Source of the DNA: Streptomyces sp. NRRL F-6131
Lineage (GTDB): Bacteria; Actinomycetota; Actinomycetes; Streptomycetales; Streptomycetaceae
Length of the DNA: 64,000 bases
Reading direction: 5' to 3'
NCBI GenBank assembly: GCA_000719695.1
Contig: JOHN01000013.1
Coordinates: forward strand, 230,180 to 294,179
A program made the translations under genes and the position numbers. The notes beneath the pieces were generated by a model that saw only the letters and a list, made by a program, of their open reading frames with translations, did not search any database and was not told the origin of the DNA. Position 1 is the stretch's first letter; each line of letters starts with the position of its first letter. Below are positions 35,726 through 45,273 of this stretch, in pieces.

Positions 35726-38700
35726 ATGCGCGCAGGAACGCGCGGAGCCAGCGGTGCCCGGAAACGGGCCTGGATGAAACGGGGGACCGTCGCGGTGGCG
35801 ACGGCCGCGGTCTTCTCCCTGGTGTCACCGCTCGCCGTGGCCGACTCCATCGTCGGCGGATATCAGTACACGGACAAGGTCTGGGAGGCCGACCCGCTTC
35901 CCGAGCAGCCGAAGGTCCCCGGGGCTCCGGCCGACAGCCGGCCCGGGACCCCGCCGGTCGCGGCGATCCCGCCCGGGGCCCGCGAGTTGGTCCCGCACGT
36001 GGTGAAGTCCGTGCAGTGGCCGGCCGCCGCGACCGCCACCGTCGACCTGGCGAAGACCCCGGCGGTGCGCGGCCTGTCGGCCCCCGCCGGCGGGGCGAAG
36101 GCCGGTGACCTGCCGGTCACGGTCTCGCCCGCCGCGCCCACGGCACTCGGTGCCCGGGCGAAGTCGCTCGCGCCGTCGGTCGTCCCGGCCAGCCCGGTCT
36201 CCTCGGTCCGGGTGAAGCTCGCCGACCGGGGCCAGGCCAGGAAGGCCGGCGTGGACGGCCTGCTGGTCGGTCTGGACCGGGCCGACGCCCGGACGGAGAC
36301 CGGCAACGTCGCGGTCTCGCTGGACTACAGCGCCATCGAGCAGGCGTACGGCGGTGGTTGGGCCTCCCGGCTGCGGCTGGTGGCGATGCCCGCGTGCGCG
36401 CTCACCACTCCGCAGCTCGCCGCCTGCCGCACCCGCACGCCGGTCGAGGCGGTCAACGACCCGGTCACCCGGAAGCTGAGCGGCACGGTCGCCCTCGCCC
36501 CGGCCGGTGCCGGGACGGGTGCGAAGGTGGGCAGCGCCTTCGCCGCACCGTCCGCCGCGGCCGCCGCGCAGTCCTCCGCGGGCGTCGCGGTGGCCGCCGT
36601 GTCCGGCAGCAGCGGGTCCCAGGGCGACTTCGGCGCGACCTCGCTGTCCGCGTCGGGCGCCTGGTCCGCCTCCGCCTCGGGCGCCTTCACCTACCACTAC
36701 CCGATGACCGTGCCGCCCTCGCTGGGCGGCGAGGCACCGGCGGTCAGCCTCTCCTACGACTCGCAGTCGGTGGACGGGGAGACCTCGGCGCGCAACTCCC
36801 AGTCGTCCTGGATCGGTGACGGCTGGTCCTACAGCCCCGGCTTCATCGAGCGCTCCTACAAGGGCTGCAAGGACCAGGGCATCGAGGACTCCGGCGACTC
36901 GTGCTGGGCCGGCTGGAACGCCACCCTCTCGCTGGGCAGCCACAGCGGGCAGCTGGTGAAGGACTCCGACGGCCTCTACCACCTGGTCTCCGACGACGGC
37001 AGCAGGATCGAGCGGCTGACCGGGGCGACCAACGGCCTCTGGCAGGGCGAGTACTTCAAGGTCACCACGACCGACGGCACCGCCTACTACCTCGGCCTCA
37101 ACCACGCTCCCGGCGGCACCGCGGACGACGCCACCGACAGCGCCTGGGGCATCCCGGTCTACCATCCCAAGTCGGGCGACCCCTGCCACAGTTCGGACAA
37201 GGGCGACGACTCGCAGTGCGACAAGCCGGTCGGCTACCGGTTCAACCTGGACTTCGTGGTCGACCCGCACGGCAACGTGCAGCGCTACGACTGGGCGACC
37301 GAGTCCAACTACTACAACATGGGCTTCGGCCAGGTCCCCGACGAGGACAAGGACGAGAAGGGCGGCACCCTCACCAAGTACACCCGGGGCGGCCACCTCA
37401 CCCAGGTCTCGTACGGCTACCAGCTGGCGGACGCCCGGGCGGGCCGCGAGCCGGCCGCCAAGGTGGTCTTCCGCACGGCGCAGCGCTGCACCACCTCGGA
37501 CACCGTCTGCAAGGAGGGCAACCTCTCCTCGGACACCGCCAAGGACTGGCCGGACACCCCGTACGACCTGAACTGCCCGTCCGACGCGAAGACCAAGATC
37601 GGGGAGGAGGGCGACACCGAGGGCGTCTGCCTGACGAGCGGCCCGACCTTCTGGCAGACCCACCGGCTGAAGGGCGTCGACACCAAGGTCCGGACGGCCT
37701 CCGGCTGGCAGGACGTCGACACCTACGAGCTGAAGCAGGTCTTCTCGGACGCCGGCGGCACCTACGACCCGGTCACCGGCAAGACCCAGGACCCGAAGGC
37801 CACCGGCTCGCTGCAGTCGGTGATGTGGCTCTCGGAGATCGTCCACACCGGCAAGGACACCTCGGCCGGCGGCGACCGTCCGATCACCCTCGACCCGGTC
37901 ACGTTCGTCGGCATCGAGATGGACAACCGCGTCGACGGCCTCACCCCGGCCGCCCCGCCGCTGTACCACCCGCGGATCTCCAGCGTGCAGACCGAGACCG
38001 GTGAGTCGGTCGCGGTCACCTACCGGGCCCCGGAGTGCTCGCGCGAGAAGAAGACCATGCCGGCCTCGGCGGACTCCAACACCATGGCGTGCTACCCGGT
38101 GTTCTGGAACACCCCGGGCGGCGTCGAGCCGATCGAGGACTGGTTCCACAAGACCCTGGTCTCGCAGGTCACCTCCAGCGACCGCACCAAGGCCGGCTCG
38201 CCCGCCAAGGTGACCGGCTACACCTACGCGGACGGCGCCGCCTGGCACCGGGACGACTCCGAGCTGACCGACGACAAGCACCGGACGTGGAACGACTTCC
38301 GCGGCTACCGGACCGTCACCACCACCACGGGCGCGGCGCCGGACCCGATCACCCAGAGCACCGTCTCCTACCTCCAGGGCATGGACGGTGACTACAAGGC
38401 CGACGGGTCCAAGCGCACCGTCACGGTGAAGAACGTCCTGGACGAGGAGATCACCGACAGCGCCTGGATGGCCGGGACGCCGTACCAGACCCTGGGACAC
38501 ACCCAGGCCGGCGGCGCCGTCGCCACCCGCACGCTGACCTCCCCGCCCGGCTCCACGGTCACCGCCAGCGCGTCCCGCAAGGCGTGGACCTCCGAGGACC
38601 CGGCGCCGGACAAGCTCTCCACGCTGCCTGACATGACCGCCCGCCGGATCACCTCCACCTCCTCCCGGACGATGGGGCTGCTGTCGGACGGCAAGTGGCG

Positions 38701-41700
38701 GACCACCAGGACCGGCACCACCTTCGACGCCTTCGGCCGGATCTGGAAGGCCGACGAGGAGGGCGACCTCTCGGCGCCCGAGCAGCGGACCTGCACCGTC
38801 ACCACCTACGCCGACGCCCCGTCGGACAACCCGATGATGCTGGTCTACCCCAAGGAGACGATCAGCCTCGCCGGCCCGTGCACCACGGCGCCCGGCACCA
38901 CCACCACGCTGTCGCACAAGCGGATCTACTACGACGGCGACGGCTCGGTCGAGCGGCCCGGCACGCTCGGGGTCCTCGGTCAGAACGGCCGCACCCTCGG
39001 CAACGTCACCGCCACCGAGGCCGTCACCTCCTACGACGCCGCGGGCAAGCCGCGCTTCCAGGTGCTCGGCGCGATGACCTTCGACCGGTACGGCCGGGTC
39101 ACCGCCAGCACGGACGCGGCGGGCCGCACCACCACCAGCAGCTACGACCCGCCGTCCGGCGTCCTGCCGACCAAGCTCGGCACCACCAACCCGCTGAAGT
39201 GGGCGGCCAGCAGCACGGTCTCCCCGGGCCGCGGGTCGGTGACCCACGCGGTCGACGTCAACAACCTGGTCACCGACGCGACGTACGACGCGCTCGGCCG
39301 CCGCGAGAAGGTCTGGTCCCCCGGCCGCGACAAGGCCACCCAGACCCCCGACCGGACCTACGCCTACGACGTGCACGGGGCGGGGGACAACCCCACGCCG
39401 TCCTCGGTGACCACCAAGGGCCTGCGCGAGGACGGCTCGTACAGCACCTCCGTCACCATCTACGACGGCACCCTGCAGCCCCGGCAGACCCAGTCCACCC
39501 CGGCGGACAACTCGGCCGGCCGGCTGATCACCTCCACGTACTACGACTCGCACGGCTGGAAGGTCTCCAGCATCGGCACCTACGCCGACGCGGCCAACGC
39601 GCCGTCCGGCACCATGTGGGCGGAGACCAACCGGACCGGCCCGTCGGTGACCCGCACCGCCTACGACGGCCAGGGCCGTCCGGTGACCACCACGCTGGTG
39701 TCCTTCGCCAGCACGCTCTGGAAGTCCACCGCGACCTACCGGGGCGTCGAGCGGACCGACACCACGCCGGCCCAGGGCGGCAAGGCGACGACCGCCTACA
39801 CCGACGCCCTCGGCCGGACCACCGCCACCACCGTCCGCGACACCACGCCCGACCGGCGGCTCGACGGCGGCAGCCGGATCTCCTCGGGCACCTCGGTGCT
39901 CTCCGCGGGCGTACGGCTCGCCGTGGAGGCCGACGGCAACCTGGTGCTGACCGCGCTGGTGGACGGCCGGACCCTCTGGGCCGCCGGCACCGGCGGCCAC
40001 CCGGGCGCCTACGCGACCGTGCAGGCGGACGGCAACCTCGTGGTCCTGGACGCCACCGGGAAGACCACCCTGTGGTCGAGCGGGACGGCCGGACACCCCG
40101 GCGGCTACCTCAAGGTGCAGGCGGACGACAACGTCGCGGTCTACGACGCCGCCAACGTCCAGCTCTGGTCGACCGGGACGGCGAACACCACCCCGGCCGC
40201 CGACCTGACCACCCGCTACACCTACACGCCGCGCGGCCAGGTCTCCACGGTCAAGGACACGGTGGGCAACACCTGGACCTACACCTACGACCTCCAGGGC
40301 CGGCCGACCACCCAGAGCGACCCGTCCACCGGCGACTCCAGCACCGGGTACGACGCGCTCGGCCAGGTGGTCCGCACCACCGACGCCCGCAAGCAGAGCC
40401 TGTCGTTCAGCTACGACGAACTGGGCCGCCGGACCGCCGAGTACGCGGGCGACACCGCCGGCGACCCGAGCAAGCTGCTGGCCGAGTGGACGTACGACAG
40501 CCTGGGCAAGGGCCGTCCGGTCTCCTCCACCCGCTACGTCGGGGGCCGGGCCGGCAGCGCCTACGTCCAGAAGTTCGACGGCTACAACGCGATCGGCCAG
40601 CCGACCGGGACCACCACGGTGATCCCGTCGACCGAGGGCGCGCTGGCGGGCACCTACACCGCCAAGGCCTCGTACACCAGCACCGTCGGCCTGCTGGCGT
40701 CGAGCAGCTACGGCGCCGACGGCGGCCTCCCGGCCGAGACCGTCGGCTACGGCTACAACCTGGAGGGCGGCCTGGTCAGCATGGGCTCGCCCAGCCGGCC
40801 GTACGTCGCCACGGCGCAGTACAGCCCGCTCGGCCAGGTCGTGCAGACCACCCTCGGCACGCCCGCCAAGCAGCTGCGCACCACGCAGACCTACGACCAG
40901 GCGACCGGCCGTCCGGCCACCAACCGGGTCACCCTGCAGAACAACACCGCCAACCCGATCTCCGACACCGCCTACCGCTACGACCAGGCCGGCAACGTCA
41001 CCGCGGTCTCCGAGGTCCGCTCCAGCGGCGGCACCGACCGGACCACCGACACCCAGTGCTTCGGCTACGACGCCCAGCACCGGCTGGTCACCGCCTGGAC
41101 CGACACCAAGGGGCTGACCGCCGCCACGGCGGGTCAGGTCGGCCAGTGCAACACCGCCCGGCCCACGCCGTCGACCGTCGGCGGCCCGGACCCCTACTGG
41201 CAGGACTGGCGGTTCAACCGGCTCGGTGACCGCACCCAGCAGGTGAACCACGACGTCACCGGCAACGCGGCGAAGGACACCACGCAGACCCTGGCCTACC
41301 CCGGTGGCGGCAACGCCCCCGTCAAGCAGCCGACCGCGGTCACCAGCGTCACCACCCGCAACCCCACCACCGGGACCAGCGTGCTGACCCCCGGTTACGA
41401 CGCCTCCGGCAACGTGGAGACCCGGACCACCACCGGTGTCCGGCCGTCCACCCAGTCCTTCGGCTACGACGCCGAGGGCCGGACCGCGTCGGTCACCACC
41501 GACGGCAAGCAGACCGGCTACCTGTACGACGCGGACGGCGGCCTGCTGCTCCAGCGCGGACCGGCCGGCACCACGCTCTACCTGTTCTCCGGGACCGAAC
41601 AGCTCACCCTGGACGGCGTCACCAAGACCGTGACCGGCCTGCGGTACTACCGCGCGCCCGACGGAACCGTGACGGTCCGCTCCAGCAAGGGGACGATCAG

Positions 41701-43048
41701 CTACCAGCCGACCACCCCGCAGGGCACCGCCCAGCTCCAGGTGGACGGCACCAGCCTGGCCGTCACCCGGCGCTCCTTCGACCCGTACGGCAACCCGCGC
41801 GGCACCGCGCCGGGCGGCTGGGCGGACAACCGGGGGTACCTGGGCCGGCCGACCGACACCACCTCGGGCCTCGACCTGCTCGGTGCCCGGCAGTACGACC
41901 CGCTGCTGGGCCGGTTCCTCCAGGTGGACCCGGTCCTCGAGAGCGGCGACCCCAACCAGATGGGCGGCTACGGCTACGGGGCCGGCAACCCCACGTCCGG
42001 CAGCGACCCCAACGGTCTCTGGTGGAGCTGGGGCGACGTCGGCAGCTTCTTCACCGGCGTCGGGGACTCCATCGTCGGTGACCCGTGGCAGTGGAGCGTC
42101 AACTGGCTCTCCGACGGCTGGAACTCGTTCGCCGACATCGCCAACGGCGACAACGACGTGTTCAACGACATGACGGGGTACTCCAACGACTCCCCGTTCC
42201 GGCTGGGCCACACCGGCTACGTCGACGACCACCCGCTCGCCAACCTGTTCGGCGTCGACACCAGCTCCACCTCGTACGTCGCCGGACAGTGGACCGGCGT
42301 GGTCGGTTCGCTGCTGATCGACGGCTACGGCGCGGTCAAGATGATCAGCGCCGGCGTCAAGGCGGTCAAGGCCGTCAAGGTCGCGGTGGAGAACGGCGAC
42401 GACGTGGTCGGCGCCGTCAAGAAGCTGCTCTCCGGCGACCTGCCGACCACCACCAAGGCCGATCCGGAGCCCACCACGCCCAAGGGCGGGGACGCGCCGT
42501 CGACCCCGAAGTCCGGCACCGGCAAGGGCGGGACCGAGCCGGGCGGCAGCGGCAAGAGCGGCGCGAAGAGCGCCGACGAGCCCGGGGCCACCCCGGACGC
42601 CGGCAACGCGGGCACCAAGGACGGCAACGCCTACCGCAGCAAGCCCGACAAGAAGCCCAACGAGTACGCGGACGGCCCGGTCGTCAGCCTGGGACGGCTC
42701 AAGCAGTACCTGTCCCGGGCCGGCTACCGCTCCGAGTGGGACAAGTACGACGTCGTCCACAAGGAACGGATCATCGACGGCAACACCGGCGAGCTCAACT
42801 ACGGCAACAGCCCGCACACGTACCGGACGACCTACCCGTACCCGGCGAGGCCGAAGACCGGCCGCAACGGACTGCCGATCATCGAGATGTCCAACAAGGG
42901 CCTCCGGAACATGCGGGAGGCCGTGATCACGTTCTTCCACGAGACCCACCACCAGAACCGGATGCGGAACTACGGTGACACGGGGACCGAGAAGGACGCC
43001 GAGGACTTCGGCATCATGATGTGGCGGAGGATATCGGGACAGGACTGA
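35726..43048 (+). CDS. Secreted RHS-repeat polymorphic toxin with bulb-type lectin insert and HExxH C-terminus
   Basis: 2440 residues from ATG 35726 (GGGGGA upstream). Residues 1-41 form a signal peptide (VAVATAAVFSLVSPLAVADS). A SpvB/TcaC-like segment (GAFTYHYPMTVPPSLGGEAP) is followed by many RHS/YD repeats (YDALGRREKVWSPG, YTYDLQGRPTTQSD). Residues ~1374-1490 are a bulb-type lectin with three NLVL/NVAVYD repeats, inserted among YD repeats. The RHS core ends near residue 2095 in GRFLQVDPVLESGD and SGSDPNGLW. A variable C-terminal region follows, with a Gly/Lys/Pro linker and a final ~110-residue domain containing FFHETHHQNRMR (HExxH at residue ~2405) and GTEKDAEDFG, fitting a zinc-metallopeptidase toxin. 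Delivered by secretion; the target is unknown. Confidence 0.93.
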   Translation: MRAGTRGASGARKRAWMKRGTVAVATAAVFSLVSPLAVADSIVGGYQYTDKVWEADPLPEQPKVPGAPADSRPGTPPVAAIPPGARELVPHVVKSVQWPAAATATVDLAKTPAVRGLSAPAGGAKAGDLPVTVSPAAPTALGARAKSLAPSVVPASPVSSVRVKLADRGQARKAGVDGLLVGLDRADARTETGNVAVSLDYSAIEQAYGGGWASRLRLVAMPACALTTPQLAACRTRTPVEAVNDPVTRKLSGTVALAPAGAGTGAKVGSAFAAPSAAAAAQSSAGVAVAAVSGSSGSQGDFGATSLSASGAWSASASGAFTYHYPMTVPPSLGGEAPAVSLSYDSQSVDGETSARNSQSSWIGDGWSYSPGFIERSYKGCKDQGIEDSGDSCWAGWNATLSLGSHSGQLVKDSDGLYHLVSDDGSRIERLTGATNGLWQGEYFKVTTTDGTAYYLGLNHAPGGTADDATDSAWGIPVYHPKSGDPCHSSDKGDDSQCDKPVGYRFNLDFVVDPHGNVQRYDWATESNYYNMGFGQVPDEDKDEKGGTLTKYTRGGHLTQVSYGYQLADARAGREPAAKVVFRTAQRCTTSDTVCKEGNLSSDTAKDWPDTPYDLNCPSDAKTKIGEEGDTEGVCLTSGPTFWQTHRLKGVDTKVRTASGWQDVDTYELKQVFSDAGGTYDPVTGKTQDPKATGSLQSVMWLSEIVHTGKDTSAGGDRPITLDPVTFVGIEMDNRVDGLTPAAPPLYHPRISSVQTETGESVAVTYRAPECSREKKTMPASADSNTMACYPVFWNTPGGVEPIEDWFHKTLVSQVTSSDRTKAGSPAKVTGYTYADGAAWHRDDSELTDDKHRTWNDFRGYRTVTTTTGAAPDPITQSTVSYLQGMDGDYKADGSKRTVTVKNVLDEEITDSAWMAGTPYQTLGHTQAGGAVATRTLTSPPGSTVTASASRKAWTSEDPAPDKLSTLPDMTARRITSTSSRTMGLLSDGKWRTTRTGTTFDAFGRIWKADEEGDLSAPEQRTCTVTTYADAPSDNPMMLVYPKETISLAGPCTTAPGTTTTLSHKRIYYDGDGSVERPGTLGVLGQNGRTLGNVTATEAVTSYDAAGKPRFQVLGAMTFDRYGRVTASTDAAGRTTTSSYDPPSGVLPTKLGTTNPLKWAASSTVSPGRGSVTHAVDVNNLVTDATYDALGRREKVWSPGRDKATQTPDRTYAYDVHGAGDNPTPSSVTTKGLREDGSYSTSVTIYDGTLQPRQTQSTPADNSAGRLITSTYYDSHGWKVSSIGTYADAANAPSGTMWAETNRTGPSVTRTAYDGQGRPVTTTLVSFASTLWKSTATYRGVERTDTTPAQGGKATTAYTDALGRTTATTVRDTTPDRRLDGGSRISSGTSVLSAGVRLAVEADGNLVLTALVDGRTLWAAGTGGHPGAYATVQADGNLVVLDATGKTTLWSSGTAGHPGGYLKVQADDNVAVYDAANVQLWSTGTANTTPAADLTTRYTYTPRGQVSTVKDTVGNTWTYTYDLQGRPTTQSDPSTGDSSTGYDALGQVVRTTDARKQSLSFSYDELGRRTAEYAGDTAGDPSKLLAEWTYDSLGKGRPVSSTRYVGGRAGSAYVQKFDGYNAIGQPTGTTTVIPSTEGALAGTYTAKASYTSTVGLLASSSYGADGGLPAETVGYGYNLEGGLVSMGSPSRPYVATAQYSPLGQVVQTTLGTPAKQLRTTQTYDQATGRPATNRVTLQNNTANPISDTAYRYDQAGNVTAVSEVRSSGGTDRTTDTQCFGYDAQHRLVTAWTDTKGLTAATAGQVGQCNTARPTPSTVGGPDPYWQDWRFNRLGDRTQQVNHDVTGNAAKDTTQTLAYPGGGNAPVKQPTAVTSVTTRNPTTGTSVLTPGYDASGNVETRTTTGVRPSTQSFGYDAEGRTASVTTDGKQTGYLYDADGGLLLQRGPAGTTLYLFSGTEQLTLDGVTKTVTGLRYYRAPDGTVTVRSSKGTISYQPTTPQGTAQLQVDGTSLAVTRRSFDPYGNPRGTAPGGWADNRGYLGRPTDTTSGLDLLGARQYDPLLGRFLQVDPVLESGDPNQMGGYGYGAGNPTSGSDPNGLWWSWGDVGSFFTGVGDSIVGDPWQWSVNWLSDGWNSFADIANGDNDVFNDMTGYSNDSPFRLGHTGYVDDHPLANLFGVDTSSTSYVAGQWTGVVGSLLIDGYGAVKMISAGVKAVKAVKVAVENGDDVVGAVKKLLSGDLPTTTKADPEPTTPKGGDAPSTPKSGTGKGGTEPGGSGKSGAKSADEPGATPDAGNAGTKDGNAYRSKPDKKPNEYADGPVVSLGRLKQYLSRAGYRSEWDKYDVVHKERIIDGNTGELNYGNSPHTYRTTYPYPARPKTGRNGLPIIEMSNKGLRNMREAVITFFHETHHQNRMRNYGDTGTEKDAEDFGIMMWRRISGQD

Positions 43049-43101
43049 CCAGCGACCGAGCCGCTCCCACGGCTCACCGGCCGGCCCGCGCCGCCTCCGG
43101 C

Positions 43102-43137
43102 ACCCGCACGACCCGCACCACCCGTACCACCCGCACT
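43102..43137. repeat. 9-bp tandem repeat (4 copies)
   Basis: Four near-identical units of ACCCGCACC-type sequence lie in the 109-base gap between the RHS gene and the zinc-ribbon gene, just before the latter's Shine-Dalgarno. Confidence 0.75.
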
Positions 43138-43157
43138 ACCGAGAGGACCACCGTCCG

Positions 43158-43517
43158 ATGGCCCGGCCGTACGACGAGAACCACCGCGAGGCGCTCCGCG
43201 ACCAGCTCGACCTGCCGGTGACCGAGCGCACCTGCCCGGTCTGCGGCCACGAGGGCCTGCGCTCCTACCACCACGAGGAGTTCGGCCGGAGCGGCCCGTC
43301 GATGATCAACTACCTCTGGTGCCCCGCCTGCCACGCGTACTCCTCCTCCTTCACCGCCGCCGACCGCCGCACGGTCGACCGTGACCCGCTCGCGGAGGCC
43401 CACGGCGACCGGATCGCCGAGGTGATGCGCGACCCGGAGGGCCTGCTGAGGATCCTCGACGGCTACTGGACCGCCGGCAGCCTGCCGCAGCGGATGCTGC
43501 GCCGCCCGCGCGGCTGA
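43158..43517 (+). CDS. Small zinc-ribbon protein, candidate immunity protein for the RHS toxin
   Basis: 119 residues from ATG 43158 (GAGAGGA upstream). Two CxxC pairs, CPVCGHEG near residue 26 and CPACHAY near residue 54, form a likely zinc ribbon, with an HH and acidic residues between. The C-terminal helix reads GLLRILDGYW. It is small, cytoplasmic and directly downstream of the RHS toxin's variable domain, which is where immunity genes of polymorphic toxins usually lie. Immunity function is inferred from position only; I do not recognise the family. Confidence 0.7.
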   Translation: MARPYDENHREALRDQLDLPVTERTCPVCGHEGLRSYHHEEFGRSGPSMINYLWCPACHAYSSSFTAADRRTVDRDPLAEAHGDRIAEVMRDPEGLLRILDGYWTAGSLPQRMLRRPRG

Positions 43518-43571
43518 GCCCCGGTCCCCGCCCGAGCCCTGCCCGAGCCCCGCCCGGAACGGCCGGTGCCC

Positions 43572-43609
43572 GGCGAGCACCCGCTCGCCGGGCACCGGCC
43601 GTTCCGCGT
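43572..43609. terminator. Inverted repeat between convergent genes
   Basis: GAACGGCCGGTGCCCGGCGA and its complement around TCGCCGGGCACCGGCCGTTC (43557-43607 overall) form a long stem between the convergent zinc-ribbon and amidohydrolase genes. It fits a bidirectional terminator. Limits are approximate. Confidence 0.6.
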
Positions 43610-43620
43610 GCCGTGCTCCG

Positions 43621-45099
43621 TCAGTCGGCGGTGCGGGGGCGCGGGGCCGCCGGGCCGCGGGCCGTGCGGAGGATGTGGTCGCGGGAGGCGGCGGCCTCGG
43701 CGCGCAGGGTCGGGAGGTCGGCGTCGAGGACGCGCCCCGCCCACTTGCGGACCTTTCCGGCGACGAGGACGGTGTCGATGTTGCGGGCGTCGCTGCCCAG
43801 GACGACGGTGCCGGTGGGGTCGTTCAGGGGCAGGTTGTTGATCTCGTCGGCGGTGATCACCAGCAGGTCGGCCTGCTTGCCCGGGGTCAGTGAGCCGGTG
43901 ACCTCGCCGAGGCCGCAGGTCCGCGCCCCGTGGAGGGTGGCGAAGCCCAGGACGTCGTGGGTGTCGATCCGGACCGGTTCGCGGTCGGTGCCGTACGCGG
44001 CGTGGACGGCCCGCATCCGCTGGACGGTGTGCAGGGCGCGCATCTGGGTGAACATGTCGCCGGCCAGGGCGACTTCGACGTCGATGCTGAGGCCGGGCCG
44101 GACCCCGACCGCCAGCGCCTCGTCGACGGCGGGCACGGCGTTCTCCAGGCCGATCTGGGCGTCCGAGGTGGGTGCGAGGGCGATCGTGGTGCCGGTGTCC
44201 GCGACGGCGCGCCACGCGTCGGGGCTGAGCCCGGTGGCGTGGATCAGGGTGAGGTGCTCGCCGAGCAGTCCTTGTCGCGCCCAGCCGAGGATCGCCTTCG
44301 AGGACTCCTCGCCGAAGACCGCGTCGACGCTCACGCCGATGCCCAACTCCTGCGCCATGCGGGCGAGTTCCGGCCCGTAGGCCAGCTCGGGGCCGGCGAT
44401 CCGGTCGGTGGCGAGGGCGGCCAGCCGGACGGTCGTCAGGTCGGAGCCGTACCGCGCGTGGAGGCGGGCGAGGTCGGCGGGCCACTGCCGGTCCCAGGCG
44501 CCGAAGTGCGGTCCCATCGCGGCGTGGACGCCCCGGATGCCGCTGTCGGCCAGGCCCCGGACGGCGGCGTCGGAGTGGGCGGCGCTGCGCGAGTTGTGCG
44601 AGAAGTCCAGCATCGTGGTGATGCCGGCGTCGAGGGCGGCCAGCGCGGCCAGCCTGGTGCCGAGGTACATGTCGTGGGGGCGGTAGGCCGGGGCGAACCC
44701 GGCGAGCGTGGTGGAGACGTAGCCGGCCAGGTCGTTGACGTCGGGCATGATGCGGCGCAACTGGGCCTGCCAGGCGTGGCGGTGGGTGTCCACGAAGCCG
44801 GGGGCGAGGACGGTTCCGGTGGCGTCGACCACGATCGCGTCGGTCGCGGCCCCCCGGGCGCGCAGGTCGGGGCCGACGGCGGCGACGGTGCTGCCGACCA
44901 CGAGCAGGTCGCCGGGGTCGAGGGTCCCCAGGGCCGGGTCCATGGTGAGGACGGTGGCACCGGTGAACAGGATGCGGCGCCGCGGATCGTCGGCGGTGCG
45001 GCGCAGCCGCTCCAGGAGGGGGAGACGCGCGGTGTCGGTGGGGCGGTGGACGGCGTGCACGGGGTTGTCGTTGTCGGGGCGGAAGTGATCGCTGCTCAT
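43621..45099 (-). CDS. Amidohydrolase (TRZ/ATZ-like metal-dependent hydrolase)
   Basis: 492 residues from ATG 45099 (GGTTGGGTC upstream, weak). Amidohydrolase superfamily: a beta-sandwich start (ILFTGATVLTMDPALG), the metal-binding strand-1 motif VDTHRHAWQAQLRR (HxH in the variant HRH), further ligands in LIHATGLSPDAW and TSDAQIGLENAV, and a C-terminal LTPGKQADLLVI segment. It resembles cytosine-deaminase/chlorohydrolase-type enzymes acting on ring C-N or C-halide bonds. It is cytoplasmic. The XRE regulator gene is divergent and probably controls it. Confidence 0.88.
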   Translation of the reverse strand: MSSDHFRPDNDNPVHAVHRPTDTARLPLLERLRRTADDPRRRILFTGATVLTMDPALGTLDPGDLLVVGSTVAAVGPDLRARGAATDAIVVDATGTVLAPGFVDTHRHAWQAQLRRIMPDVNDLAGYVSTTLAGFAPAYRPHDMYLGTRLAALAALDAGITTMLDFSHNSRSAAHSDAAVRGLADSGIRGVHAAMGPHFGAWDRQWPADLARLHARYGSDLTTVRLAALATDRIAGPELAYGPELARMAQELGIGVSVDAVFGEESSKAILGWARQGLLGEHLTLIHATGLSPDAWRAVADTGTTIALAPTSDAQIGLENAVPAVDEALAVGVRPGLSIDVEVALAGDMFTQMRALHTVQRMRAVHAAYGTDREPVRIDTHDVLGFATLHGARTCGLGEVTGSLTPGKQADLLVITADEINNLPLNDPTGTVVLGSDARNIDTVLVAGKVRKWAGRVLDADLPTLRAEAAASRDHILRTARGPAAPRPRTAD

Positions 45100-45141
45100 G
45101 GCGACCCAACCTGCCAGCCGTCCGCGGGGGCTTCCAGGCCG

Positions 45142-45216
45142 CGCTCCTCCCGGGTGCGCTCCTCCCGGGTGCGCGCCTCGGGGGTGCGCTCCTCCGGGGT
45201 GCGCTCGTCCGGGGTG
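45142..45216. repeat. 15-bp tandem repeat (5 copies)
   Basis: Five units of CGCTCCTCCCGGGTG with small changes fill most of the divergent promoter region between the amidohydrolase and XRE regulator genes. They might space or bind a regulator. Confidence 0.85.
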
Positions 45217-45273
45217 CACCGCACCCCCGAACAGGGCTTCGGCCCGGGGCCGACGGAGCCTAGTCTCGGGAGC

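Noticed and set aside
35825..42952. 2375-codon minus-strand frame opposite the RHS gene
   Set aside because: Antisense shadow: Val/Gly/Arg-rich, no motifs, while the plus strand has signal peptide, YD repeats and a clear C-terminal domain.
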